DNA of 44,043 nt from Cupriavidus sp. 2SB (lineage in GTDB: Bacteria > Pseudomonadota > Gammaproteobacteria > Burkholderiales > Burkholderiaceae): contig NZ_SCMX01000057.1 in assembly GCF_005503625.1 (NCBI RefSeq), positions 1 through 44,043 on the forward strand, read 5' to 3'. Made by a program: the position numbers and the translations under genes. Position 1 is the first letter of the stretch. Each line of letters begins with the position of its first letter. Under the pieces are notes generated by a model that had not been told where the DNA came from, made no database searches, and was given only the letters and a program-made list of their open reading frames with translations. Below, one piece after another: positions 17,604 to 25,759 of this stretch.

Positions 17604-19034
17604 ATGAAGTTGATGCAGGACGGCAAGAACATGACCAACGAACTCGACTACTACCGCTGCACCTTCCTGACGCCATCGGTCTGGCCGGTGGACGCGGACC
17701 TGCACGAAACCGCCGCAGACCGGCAGGCCGGGTGGTCGGCAATGATGCAGCACGCGCCTGACGTTCAGACGCTGCGCCACATCTCCCAGACACTGGCTGC
17801 CGAAGTGTCGCCGGGGCAGCGGGTCGAGACCTTGCTGCGGGCCGCCCTGCAAAGCACTGGCGCCACCTTCGGATGCGTGGCTGCCATCCGCGACGGTAGT
17901 TGGGAGTCTGCGGCGAGCGCCACGGCATCGAACGGACGCGCCCGTTTCGCGGACCCGCACACCCCTTCGGCAGTGCTGAAAGGCGATCGGCTTCCGGTGT
18001 CGATCCTCGCCACCGCCATTCGCCTGCGCAACGGACTGGTGCTCGATGACGCCTGCTCTGCCGCCAGTTGGCGCGACGATGAATACGTTCAGCGCTATCG
18101 GCCACGTTCCGTGATCTGCGTACCGATGCGCTGCAACGGCATGCTTGTCGGTGCGCTGTACCTGGAGCACCGCCACCTCTTCGGCATGTTCACATCGGCG
18201 CGCAGCGCCGTGGTCGAAATCATTGCGCTGCAAGCCGGATTCGCACTGGAGAACGCCCGCCTGCATGATGCGCTGTCCGAACAGGTGGCATTGCTGACCC
18301 ATGCCGAAGAGAAAATGCGCAATACGCTCTCCGAGCTGGCACGCGCGAGCCGGTTCCAGGTCTACGGCGAGATGATCGCGTCCATCGTCCACGAGGTGGT
18401 ACAGCCGGTGACGGCGCTGGACTCCTCCGCACGCGCCGGACTGCGTTGGCTGGACCGCAGCGCGCCAGACATCGAACGCGCCCGCCAGACGCTGGCGCAT
18501 ATCTCGGCATGCGCCACGCGCGCCCGCGCCATCATCGACGGTTTGCGCGCCAAGGCGCGGCAGGACACGCCCAATGTCGCCATCTTCGACGCCGACAAAG
18601 CCGTGATGGAAGTGGCGGACATGGTGACATCCACGCTGGAGGCGATGAAGATAGACTTCCGCGTGGAGGGGCAACTGTCATCGACGTCCGTGCAGGGCGA
18701 GCGCGTGCTGCTGCAGCAGGCACTCATCAACCTGCTGATGAACGGCGCCGAGGCCATGCAGGCAGTGCCGGAAGGCGAGCGCCAGCTGGTGCTGTCATGC
18801 GAAGCCGCACCGGACCAGTTGCGCCTGCATATCGACGACCGTGGTGAAGGCTTCGATCCGGAACTGGCCGGCCGCCTGTTCGAACCGCTGTTCACGACCA
18901 AACCCGAAGGCATGGGGATGGGACTCGCCATCAGCCGGTCCATCGTCGAAGCCCACCACGGCGAACTCGTCCTGACGCACCGGCCCCAGGGCGGGACACG
19001 CGCCACCATCACGCTGCCGCGTTTCGCAAGCTGA
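17604..19034 (+). CDS. GAF-domain sensor histidine kinase
   Basis: A 476-aa kinase with no convincing membrane helix. Residues ~60-225 form a GAF-type sensor domain (ICVPMRCNGMLVGALYLEH near 171-189 is typical). A short coiled-coil (about 225-250) leads to the HisKA domain with H263 in SIVHEVVQPVTALDS, a FixL/DctB-like DHp. The HATPase has the N-box INLLMNGAEAMQ, DDRGEGFDP, FEPLFTTKPEGMGMGLAISRSIVEAHHGE. The start at 17604 is preceded by GGAG (17590-17593); an in-frame ATG at 17631 is an alternative. It is divergent from the TetR-led operon whose fifth gene is a FixJ-type response regulator, the most likely partner. A soluble GAF sensor suggests an intracellular small-molecule ligand. Confidence 0.92.
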   Translation: MKLMQDGKNMTNELDYYRCTFLTPSVWPVDADLHETAADRQAGWSAMMQHAPDVQTLRHISQTLAAEVSPGQRVETLLRAALQSTGATFGCVAAIRDGSWESAASATASNGRARFADPHTPSAVLKGDRLPVSILATAIRLRNGLVLDDACSAASWRDDEYVQRYRPRSVICVPMRCNGMLVGALYLEHRHLFGMFTSARSAVVEIIALQAGFALENARLHDALSEQVALLTHAEEKMRNTLSELARASRFQVYGEMIASIVHEVVQPVTALDSSARAGLRWLDRSAPDIERARQTLAHISACATRARAIIDGLRAKARQDTPNVAIFDADKAVMEVADMVTSTLEAMKIDFRVEGQLSSTSVQGERVLLQQALINLLMNGAEAMQAVPEGERQLVLSCEAAPDQLRLHIDDRGEGFDPELAGRLFEPLFTTKPEGMGMGLAISRSIVEAHHGELVLTHRPQGGTRATITLPRFAS

Positions 19035-19057
19035 ATCCCCGACGCAAAAATTAATTC

Positions 19058-19086
19058 TTGACTGCTCATTCCAATATTCCTAGAAT
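19058..19086 (+). promoter_or_regulatory. Near-consensus sigma70 promoter of the TetR gene
   Basis: TTGACT (19058-19063), a 17-bp spacer, and TAGAAT (19081-19086): five of six matches to each consensus hexamer with ideal spacing. The expected transcription start (about 7 nt after the -10) falls at 19092-19095, on the ATG at 19094, so the mRNA would be leaderless. An imperfect CATTC...GAATG repeat spans the spacer and the -10 and could be the repressor's own operator. Confidence 0.75.
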
Positions 19087-19093
19087 GCGGTCC

Positions 19094-19660
19094 ATGGCCA
19101 GACCAAAAGAATTCGACCAGGGCGAAGCCCTCGACGCGGCGATCGGCGTCTTCTGCGAGCACGGATATGCGGGCACATCCACGACCATGCTCACCAGCGC
19201 GATGAAGATCGGCCGCCAAAGCCTCTACGACACGTTCGTGGACAAGTGGCAGCTCTACTGCGCGGCATTGCGCCGCTATGGCGAGACCGAAATCCAGGCG
19301 CATATTGCGGCGCTGCAGGGCGGGCCGCGTGCCATCGACGGCATTCACCGGATGATGGCGCGTGTCGTGCAAAGTGCCCATACACCGTGCCTGGGCGTGG
19401 GGTCCGTGAGCGAGTTCGGCGATAGCCAGCACCAATTGAACGCCATCCGCGCGGAACTCGGTCACGTGCTGTCCGTGCCGCTGATCGCCCGGATTGCAGA
19501 AGCACAGCGCGATGGCGACGTGCTCAACGAGGCCGACGCCAAACTGCTGGCCGCATTCCTGCTGGCCAGTGTCTCCGCGCTGCGGCTATCGGCACGCGGC
19601 GGTGCGGACCTTGCGGAACTGCAGGGCCTGAGCCAGTTGGCATTGCGCGCGCTGCGATAA
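19094..19660 (+). CDS. TetR-family regulator, likely electrophile/quinone sensor
   Basis: A 188-aa TetR repressor. The DNA-binding domain (about 8-55) reads FDQGEALDAAIGVFCEHGYAG...RQSLYDTFVDKWQLY. Cysteines lie in VFCEHG, LYCAAL and HTPCLGVGSV, which could sense electrophiles, as in NemR-type regulators (inference). An in-frame ATG at 19085 lies inside the -10 hexamer, so it is unlikely to be transcribed; the start at 19094 coincides with the predicted transcription start and lacks any ribosome site. It is followed 46 bp later by a quinone oxidoreductase whose leader carries a perfect palindrome, its probable operator. Confidence 0.9.
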   Translation: MARPKEFDQGEALDAAIGVFCEHGYAGTSTTMLTSAMKIGRQSLYDTFVDKWQLYCAALRRYGETEIQAHIAALQGGPRAIDGIHRMMARVVQSAHTPCLGVGSVSEFGDSQHQLNAIRAELGHVLSVPLIARIAEAQRDGDVLNEADAKLLAAFLLASVSALRLSARGGADLAELQGLSQLALRALR

Positions 19661-19675
19661 TTTTTTTACCAATTT

Positions 19676-19691
19676 TGGAACGATCGTTCCA
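19676..19691. promoter_or_regulatory. Perfect 16-bp palindromic operator
   Basis: TGGAACGATCGTTCCA is a perfect palindrome located between the TetR stop (19660) and the oxidoreductase start (19707), next to a T/A-rich -35/-10 region. The ribosome site AAGGAG (19694-19699) begins 3 nt after it. The size and position fit TetR-type binding. A related but degenerate pattern overlaps the promoter upstream of the TetR gene. Confidence 0.75.
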
Positions 19692-19706
19692 TTAAGGAGC
19701 ATTGAG

Positions 19707-20687
19707 ATGAAAGCGGTGATCATGGCAACAGCGGGCGGTCCGGAAGTCCTGGAGGCAGTCGAGTGGAAGGCGCCAACAGCCGGCAAGGGCGAAGTCCGGG
19801 TGAAGGTAGCCGCAGCCGGGGTGAACTTCATGGACATGGGCGTGCGGCGCGGGCAGTTCTGGAACGAGATTCCCTATCCCCGCGTGCCCGGTGTCGAGGG
19901 AGCCGGCGAGGTTCTGGAAGTCGGTGAAGGGGTGACTGACTTCCATCCCGGGCAGCGCGTGGCCTGGGCCTACGCGCCGGGCAGCTATGCGGAACAGGTC
20001 GTGGTGCCCGCCACGTCGCTGGTGCCCGTGCCGGACGGCATCGACGACGAGACCGCTGCCTCGATCATGATGCAAGGGCTGACCGCCAGCCATTTCGCGA
20101 CCGAGTTCTATCCCGTGCGACCCGGCGATACCGCATTGATCCACGCGGCGGCCGGAGGCGTTGGCCTGCTCCTGACCCAGATCGTCAAGCTCCGCGGCGG
20201 CCGCGTCATTGGCCGCGTCTCCTCCGAGAGCAAGGCGGCCGTGGCATGGGCGGCGGGGGCCGATCACATCATCGTCGATGCCACAGGCCGGTTTGCCGGG
20301 GAAGCGATCCAGTTGTCAGGCGGGGAGGGCGTGGACGTGGTGTATGACGGCTCGGGGCCGGCCACCTTCCAGGGCTCGATCGATGCATTGAAGGTGGCTG
20401 GCACGTTGTGCTGGTATGGTCCGATTCTCGGCGGGCCGGGCGCCATCGACATCATGGCCCTGCCCCGCAGCATCAAGATCGGCTATGCGGTCTTTGCCGA
20501 CCATGTGCGGACGCCCGAACGGTTGCGCAGGCACGCCGCCCAGTTGTTCCAGTGGATTCTCGACGGCAAGGTGCGCCCCACCATCGGCCAGCGCTATCCG
20601 CTTGACAAGGCGGCGCGCGCTCACGCCGATATGGAAAGCCGTGCCACGACGGGCAAACTGCTGCTGGTGCCCGGCATGGATGCCTGA
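19707..20687 (+). CDS. Quinone oxidoreductase (zinc-independent MDR family)
   Basis: A 326-aa NADPH-dependent quinone oxidoreductase of the medium-chain dehydrogenase family. The GroES-like N-domain contains AAGVNFMDMGVRRG and PRVPGVEGAGEVLEVGEGV, and lacks the structural and catalytic zinc cysteines, as in Qor. The Rossmann domain has the dinucleotide site HAAAGGVGLLLTQIVK (about 148-163). It would reduce quinones or enones in the cytoplasm. AAGGAG lies 7 nt before the ATG. The gene is likely repressed by the adjacent TetR protein through the palindrome in its leader, a typical arrangement for electrophile detoxification. Confidence 0.93.
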   Translation: MKAVIMATAGGPEVLEAVEWKAPTAGKGEVRVKVAAAGVNFMDMGVRRGQFWNEIPYPRVPGVEGAGEVLEVGEGVTDFHPGQRVAWAYAPGSYAEQVVVPATSLVPVPDGIDDETAASIMMQGLTASHFATEFYPVRPGDTALIHAAAGGVGLLLTQIVKLRGGRVIGRVSSESKAAVAWAAGADHIIVDATGRFAGEAIQLSGGEGVDVVYDGSGPATFQGSIDALKVAGTLCWYGPILGGPGAIDIMALPRSIKIGYAVFADHVRTPERLRRHAAQLFQWILDGKVRPTIGQRYPLDKAARAHADMESRATTGKLLLVPGMDA

Positions 20688-20759
20688 TGAAAGACCCGGG
20701 GGACGGGCGCGGCATGCAGTGCTATGGTTCGACTGTTTCCGCCCCCGCCTACCCATCCC

Positions 20760-21659
20760 ATGCCCGAGCAGACAGCACAGACATCGGCAACGCCCTTGTG
20801 GCTGCGTATCGCCCCCGCGCTGTTCCTGCTGCTCTGGTCTTCGGGCTTCGTCTTTCTCAAGCTCGGGCTGCAATACGCCGATCCGCTGACATTCCTCGCC
20901 CTGCGCTACGCATGCGTGACCGGACTGCTCATCCTGCCCTGTCTGCTGCTGCGCCCGCGACTGCCACCCGGTGCGGCGCCGTGGCTGCACCTGGGCGTGA
21001 TCGGCCTGCTGATTCAGGCCGGCTACTTCGCGTTCACGTATCTCAGTCTCAAGCTTGGGATGTCCGCAGGCGCGGTGGCACTGGTTACGTCACAGCAGCC
21101 GATCCTGATCGGACTGCTGGCGCCAGCGGTAGCGGGCGAGCGCGTGGATCGCGTCCACTGGATCGGGCTGGCGCTGGGTGTGTCGGGCGCCGCCATCGTT
21201 ATCGGGTCGCGTTCTTCTGTCGAGGTCGGCTCGCTGCCGGCGCTGATGTTCGCGATCCTCGCGCTACTCGCCATGACAGGCGGCACGCTCTACGAGAAAC
21301 GCTTCGGCACGTCAGTCCATCCGGTCCTGGCCAACACCGTGCAATGCGCCGTCGCCCTGGCGGTGACCGCACCGCTCGCGTGGTGGCTGGAGCCGATGCA
21401 CATCGAATGGACTCCCGGCCTGTTCGGCTCGCTGGCCTACCTCGTATTCGGCAACTCGCTCGTGGCGATATCACTGCTATTGGCGATGGTCCGCCACGGA
21501 GAAGCCTCGCGCGTCTCGGCCTTGTTCTTTCTCGTGCCGCCCGCCACGGCCGTCATTGCGTTCGTGCTACTCGACGAGGCACTGCCGCCGATGGCATGGG
21601 CCGGCATGGCACTGGCTGCAGCGGGGTTGCATCTGGTGATGCGACGCAGGGTGGGATGA
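20760..21659 (+). CDS. EamA-family (DMT superfamily) transporter
   Basis: A 299-aa membrane protein with ten predicted helices in two EamA repeats; LLLWSSGFVFLKLGLQYADPLTFLALRYA is recognisable in the first and NSLVAISLLLAMVRHGEASR...LFFLVPPATAVIAFVLLDEALP in the second. Such carriers export metabolites or drugs. The start ATG at 20760 gives the usual short N-terminus; an ATG at 20724 is possible and neither has a clear ribosome site. It lies 72 bp after the quinone oxidoreductase on the same strand and may share its regulation. Confidence 0.9.
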   Translation: MPEQTAQTSATPLWLRIAPALFLLLWSSGFVFLKLGLQYADPLTFLALRYACVTGLLILPCLLLRPRLPPGAAPWLHLGVIGLLIQAGYFAFTYLSLKLGMSAGAVALVTSQQPILIGLLAPAVAGERVDRVHWIGLALGVSGAAIVIGSRSSVEVGSLPALMFAILALLAMTGGTLYEKRFGTSVHPVLANTVQCAVALAVTAPLAWWLEPMHIEWTPGLFGSLAYLVFGNSLVAISLLLAMVRHGEASRVSALFFLVPPATAVIAFVLLDEALPPMAWAGMALAAAGLHLVMRRRVG

Positions 21660-21796
21660 CCAGAAGGTCGCGCACTTCCACACTGCGAACTTGCGTTTGA
21701 TCGAACGCAAACAGCATCGGCTTTTCGCCAAAAATGCGGATGCTGAAGGACTACTATCGAACGCGTGGCGCGCCATCCGCGGCGCCCACGCACTCC

Positions 21797-22006
21797 ATGC
21801 GCAAACCATTCCCCCTCCACCCCAAGCACCCCGAGCGCATCTGCTGGGGCTGCGACAAGTACTGCGCCGTCAACGCCATGGGCTGCGGCAACGGATCGAG
21901 CCGCACCCAGCATCCCGCGGAATTACTGGGTGATGACTGGTACGAGCATGGGGATTGGGGGATCGAGGTGGAGACTCGCGCCACCCCCTCCACCTCCGCT
22001 CAATAG
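21797..22006 (+). CDS. Small DUF3079 protein
   Basis: A 69-aa protein with the DUF3079 pattern KPFPLHPKHPERICWGCD followed by KYCAVNAMGCGNGSSRTQHPAELLGDDW. Four cysteines (CWGC, YC, MGC) form a likely metal site. The function of the family is unknown. The start ATG at 21797 matches the usual short N-terminus; the frame is open to an ATG at 21734, but the additional residues do not look like the family. Its last codons overlap the end of the convergent secreted-protein gene by 7 bp. Confidence 0.82.
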   Translation: MRKPFPLHPKHPERICWGCDKYCAVNAMGCGNGSSRTQHPAELLGDDWYEHGDWGIEVETRATPSTSAQ

Positions 22007-22365
22007 CCGTAGTAAGGCTGCGGCGCGTACCGGACCGGCGCCGGACGGCCGCACGGCACGTAGGCGCCCTGATAGTTGTCGTAGCAGTATCCCGGCGGTA
22101 CTGCCGGCGCGGCGTAGGCTACGGGTTGCGGCGCGTAGACCGGCTGCGGCGGCGCATAGACCGGCGCGGGTGCGGCCATCACCGGTTGGCTGCTTGCCAC
22201 CAGCGCGCCCAGCGCCAGGCCAGCCACTGCGGCCACGGCAATCGCGGCACCGGCAGATCCGCCGCCACCGCCGTGGTGATAACGATCGCGCGCCGAAGCC
22301 GTCCCGGCGACGAGCATGGTGGCACTCAGGACAGCAATACCGGCGTAACGAATCGACTTGCGCAT
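22000..22365 (-). CDS. Secreted PVYAP-repeat, Gly/Pro-rich protein
   Basis: A 121-aa protein with a signal peptide (MRKSIRYAGIAVLSATMLVAG, cleavage near ASA-RD), a RYHHGGGGGSAG stretch, a hydrophobic segment (AGAAIAVAAVAGLALGALVAS) that could anchor it, and then proline-rich repeats (APVYAPPQPVYAPQPVAYAAP) ending with two cysteines (YCYDNYQGAYVPCGRP) and PQPYYGY. AGGAG (22372-22376) sits before the ATG. Such proteins are common and uncharacterised in Burkholderiales; an envelope role is likely. A second PVYVAP-repeat protein is encoded at 37282-37659. Confidence 0.85.
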   Translation of the reverse strand: MRKSIRYAGIAVLSATMLVAGTASARDRYHHGGGGGSAGAAIAVAAVAGLALGALVASSQPVMAAPAPVYAPPQPVYAPQPVAYAAPAVPPGYCYDNYQGAYVPCGRPAPVRYAPQPYYGY

Positions 22366-22712
22366 GACAGGCTCCTTGGCGGGCCAACCTTGGCCCCCTT
22401 TTACGGACTCCATCATGGACGTCGATCCATTACAGTGGGTTACGCGCTGGTGAGCAGATGTAAATGCGCGGGACCTGCTCCCGGTCATCAAAGCTCTGAA
22501 AGTGGCTGATTTACGATGCCGCGCCGCGATTTCCACGCCACACGATAAATCCTGCGTTACAAATCACCCGGCGCCTGGCATGGGGCGATGCGGATTGACA
22601 GCGGCGCCGGCCGTGCAAATACTCGCTCTCGCAACGCTTCAGCAGTTGCAGTGCGATGTCCGCCGGAGCGGTGCGAAAGCCAATGTCGAGACAATCTCCA
22701 TCCGGGACGACC
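22366..22712. other. Divergent intergenic region, no gene
   Basis: This 347-bp gap lies between the divergent PVY-repeat protein and the metallo-beta-lactamase-fold lipoprotein. I see no credible small gene, terminator or strong operator. It should hold both promoters. Confidence 0.4.
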
Positions 22713-23594
22713 ATGACCACACGCCGCCTTTCCGCACTGCTGCTCGCCTGCTCCGCTGCAACCCTCGGCGCCTGCGCCTCGAACGTTGGCAACGCGCCCG
22801 TTCCAGTCCAGCCGACCGCCGCCTCGGCACCGGCCACCGCCGGCAAGACCGACGTCCTCTGGCTCGGCCAGGCCGCCATGCGGATCACCACCCCCGGTGG
22901 CAAAGTCATCGTTATCGATCCCTGGCTGACCGGTAATCCCAAGACTCCGGCTGGATTCAAGCAACTCTCGGCTATCGGCAAAGTCGACCTGATTCTCGTC
23001 ACCCATGCCCACGGCGACCACCTCGGCGACGCCCCCGAACTCGCCAAACTCAACAACGCCCCGATCTACACAGGCGGCGGCATGGGCAACCAGCTCGTCC
23101 AGCTCGGACTCGTACCCGCCAACCTTTCGCAACGTTTCGGCAAGAGCGGCTCGGTCATGCCTTTCGGCCCCACCGGCCCCAAGATCACCGCCGTCCACGC
23201 CGAGCATTCGTCAGAACTGATCTACAAGAACCCAACCACGGGCAAGGATGAAGCCCACTACGGCGGCGAACCCGTCGGCTACATCATCGAGATGGAAAAC
23301 GGGTTCAAGGTCTGGCATATGGGCGACACCGGCCTGTTCGGTGACATGAAGCTCATCGGCGACCGCTACAAGCCCGACCTCGTCCTGATTCCCATCGGCG
23401 GCCATTTCACGATGGGACCACAAGACGCCGCCATCGCCATCCGCGACTTCGTCAAACCGAAGTATGCGATTCCGATGCACTACGGGACGTCGCCGATGCT
23501 GAAAGGGACGCCGGACGAGTTGAAGGCTGCGCTGGGGACGGCGTCAGGCACGGCGGTAGTGGTGATGGAGCCGGGGATGCGGGTGGGGTTTTGA
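22713..23594 (+). CDS. Metallo-beta-lactamase-fold lipoprotein (UPF0173-like)
   Basis: A 293-aa protein with a lipoprotein signal peptide (lipobox LGAC, acylated C21). The mature part is a metal-dependent hydrolase: H98-A-H100-G-D102-H103 in LVTHAHGDHLG, then VHAEHSSEL, WHMGDTGLFGDM and IPMHYGT, the UPF0173/UlaG-like pattern. It therefore acts outside the cytoplasm, tethered to a membrane, on an unknown substrate. The start ATG at 22713 is preceded by a GGGACG stretch; an earlier in-frame start at 22656 would spoil the signal peptide. A strong hairpin follows the gene. Confidence 0.9.
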   Translation: MTTRRLSALLLACSAATLGACASNVGNAPVPVQPTAASAPATAGKTDVLWLGQAAMRITTPGGKVIVIDPWLTGNPKTPAGFKQLSAIGKVDLILVTHAHGDHLGDAPELAKLNNAPIYTGGGMGNQLVQLGLVPANLSQRFGKSGSVMPFGPTGPKITAVHAEHSSELIYKNPTTGKDEAHYGGEPVGYIIEMENGFKVWHMGDTGLFGDMKLIGDRYKPDLVLIPIGGHFTMGPQDAAIAIRDFVKPKYAIPMHYGTSPMLKGTPDELKAALGTASGTAVVVMEPGMRVGF

Positions 23595-23618
23595 GAACCG
23601 ATTGAGGTCAGCAGTAAA

Positions 23619-23648
23619 GAGAAAGCCCGCTTGATAGCGGGCTTTCTC
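23619..23648. terminator. Bidirectional hairpin terminator
   Basis: Perfect 12-bp stem GAGAAAGCCCGC (23619-23630) and GCGGGCTTTCTC (23637-23648) with a 6-nt loop TTGATA. The A-rich left side and CTTTCTC right side give a weak U tract in both directions. It sits between two convergent genes (stops at 23594 and 23688) and fits both. Confidence 0.85.
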
Positions 23649-23687
23649 ATGGGTAAAGCGCGACGGCCGGAGCCGTCTGTTACGAGA

Positions 23688-25316
23688 TTACGGACGGAGG
23701 ACCGAAATGTCGTAGAACAGCGATTTCGGGTCGAGACTGACCAGGACGCCGATACCGGAGTTGCCCATCGTCATCGCGATCGATTCATAAGCCGTGCTGT
23801 CTGCAGACTTTGCGCGATAGCGAAGGCCGTCCGAAGGATTGTCCTGAATCCAGGTGTCCTTGCGGCCATCCGCTGCGCGCACGCGGCTATACGTTTTCGT
23901 CGCCTGGTCTACAGCCGTCACCGTCATCGTCGTTTCCGCCATCGAGACGTCCAGTTTGCCGAATACGGTAAGGTCCCAGAACGTCGTCACCGCGCCAACT
24001 TCCGGCAACGGACGTGCGATCTTCTTCGTGGCGATGATCAGACCGTTTGCCGTCGAGATGACCGCGAACATCTGGCCGTCTGCATCCTTGAATGCTGCAA
24101 CCGGTGCAGTGCCGCTCGGGTCCGTCAACGTGAAACCATTCGAACCGTTCAGCGTCAGCGCAGGCAGTTCGTTCGGCAGCCAGTCTTCGCAACCCGTGTC
24201 GGTAGCGCCAGCGCAGTCAGCACCCGCGGTGAACTGGCCGGATGCGTTCACGCTGAACTTGATACGTGAAGGCTTGAACTGTTCGAGCGGGGTGTCGCGT
24301 TCGAAGCCCAGTGCATTCCAGTCACCAGCCATATCGGCCAGCGCAACCTGTTGCACCGGAATCAGCAGACCCGGCAGGCTCGGCACCGACACGTTGCGCA
24401 CCAGCGCCATGCCCGACTTCGACACCATCACATCGTTGACGATACCGTTGCCCGATGCCACGAATCGGCAGTTCTGGCCTTGATACCGCACGAACGGCGA
24501 CTTGCCGAGCTGCTTGCCCGACAGGTCGGAGGTGATGAGTTGAGCCGTGGCGCTGTCATATTGCGCGCGCACAAAGCCACCCATGCCGGCGAGGAAGAAC
24601 GTGCCGCCATCTTTCAGCGCGGCGCAGCTTTCGACGCCGGGCTGGAGCATGCTGCCCGCGCCGCCTGCGTTGGTGCCAACGGCGGTCGACAGATCGGCCA
24701 GCGTCGTACGTGCCACAGCCAGGCGTGCGGCCAGCGCGTCAAGCAGCTTGTCCAGGTCATTGCCGGCCTGGGAGCCGGCTGCTGCTACCAGCGTGCCCTT
24801 CACGGGGTCCACGTTGGTCAGGTCAACGCTGCCTTGCAGCAGTTGTCGAATCGCTGCAATGGCCGTCGTCAGGTTTGCCACGGTCAGGCGACCTTGCGCG
24901 ACGCTATCGAACTTGGCGAACGTTTCGGTGCTGCCCTGCGCCAGTGCGGCTGTGATCAGTTCCGTCAGCGGCGTGACGTTTGCCACGACGTTCGCACCCG
25001 TGCCGGCTTCCACGACCGAGTGCAGTACCGAACCATCCGGGCCTTGCGTGGACAGCACGCAGGGACGTACGGCGTTGGCGATGGAAATCTTGAACGTACC
25101 GTCCGAATTGGTGACGGCAGATCCGGTGCCCTGCGCGCAAATGACCTGGACCTTGGCTTGCGGGAGTGCAGCGCCAATCGCGGCGGTTCCGCTGATCGTC
25201 ATTGCCTGCGGTGTCGTCGTAGTGCTGCCGCCCGTCGTCGACCCGCCATCCCCACCACCACCGCAAGCCGACAGCACAGCCGCCATCAGACCCGTCAAAA
25301 GAAGCTTCGATTTCAT
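23688..25316 (-). CDS. Large lipoprotein of unknown function
   Basis: A 542-aa protein with a lipoprotein signal peptide (MKSKLLLTGLMAAVLSAC, acylated C18) and a low-complexity Gly/Thr linker (about 19-38). Residues ~40-110 (AMTISGTAAIGAALPQAKVQVICAQG in parts) resemble a carboxypeptidase-regulatory-like beta domain. The remainder is a mixed alpha/beta region with paired cysteines (ESCAALKDG, QNCRFVAS, GADCAGATDTGCEDW) suited to an oxidising compartment. No catalytic motif is seen. Similar lipoproteins occur as paralogous families in Cupriavidus. It starts at ATG 25316 and is divergent from the formate dehydrogenase operon. Confidence 0.85.
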   Translation of the reverse strand: MKSKLLLTGLMAAVLSACGGGGDGGSTTGGSTTTTPQAMTISGTAAIGAALPQAKVQVICAQGTGSAVTNSDGTFKISIANAVRPCVLSTQGPDGSVLHSVVEAGTGANVVANVTPLTELITAALAQGSTETFAKFDSVAQGRLTVANLTTAIAAIRQLLQGSVDLTNVDPVKGTLVAAAGSQAGNDLDKLLDALAARLAVARTTLADLSTAVGTNAGGAGSMLQPGVESCAALKDGGTFFLAGMGGFVRAQYDSATAQLITSDLSGKQLGKSPFVRYQGQNCRFVASGNGIVNDVMVSKSGMALVRNVSVPSLPGLLIPVQQVALADMAGDWNALGFERDTPLEQFKPSRIKFSVNASGQFTAGADCAGATDTGCEDWLPNELPALTLNGSNGFTLTDPSGTAPVAAFKDADGQMFAVISTANGLIIATKKIARPLPEVGAVTTFWDLTVFGKLDVSMAETTMTVTAVDQATKTYSRVRAADGRKDTWIQDNPSDGLRYRAKSADSTAYESIAMTMGNSGIGVLVSLDPKSLFYDISVLRP

Positions 25317-25759
25317 CCCAGTTGTCTCTTCTTGAAGTTGGATTTCCGTGACGCGTGCCGGGTAGCCGACCCCTGGCTCCCTTTCTTGTTGGCGCGCGCG
25401 ATTTGCCTCGGCTTTGAAGCCAATGGCAAGCGGCGTGGAGTGTCGCGTAGGGGATGTATGTCGGCTAACCCCCCAGAGGGGCATTGACAGATGTCATTTC
25501 TGTCATCTTTCTGTGACACACTCGATACACGGTTCCGCTCCCGGCATGAAGTTAGTACCTACAATCGCCAGAATCGTTGTCGGAAAACGATTATGTCTTC
25601 TCGTATCGACGCGTCATACGTATGTCTGATGCCTGTCGCCGCAGCGCACATAGCGAAAACGCCACTATTGCCTATACTCTTCTGACTGTCCCCGCGTCAC
25701 CAGAACGTCGCAATAAATCCATTGACCGGACCACGATCCGGTACAAGGAGGTGTCCCCC
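25317..25759. other. 443-bp divergent regulatory region upstream of fdnG
   Basis: No gene is supported here. The stretch 25485-25518 carries four TGACA/TGTCA half-sites (25485, 25492, 25501, 25514). A second inverted repeat, AATCGTT (25572-25578) and AACGATT (25586-25592), spacer 7, could bind another regulator. A TATACT hexamer at 25673-25678 could be a -10 for the formate dehydrogenase operon, although no good -35 goes with it, suggesting activator dependence. Confidence 0.4.
25500..25517 (+). promoter_or_regulatory. Pho-box-like tandem repeat
   Basis: CTGTCAT (25500-25506), CTTT, CTGTGAC (25511-25517): two heptamers at the 11-bp pitch of the PhoB binding site (consensus CTGTCAT-N4-CTGTCAT), the second with two mismatches (one if C is allowed at its last position). 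It lies 243 bp upstream of fdnG and 184 bp upstream of the divergent lipoprotein start. The link to phosphate control is only suggestive. Confidence 0.3.

Noticed and set aside
21660..21720. TTGCGTT/AACGCAA hairpin after the DMT gene as a terminator
   Set aside because: A short stem without a T tract; possible but not supported enough to list.
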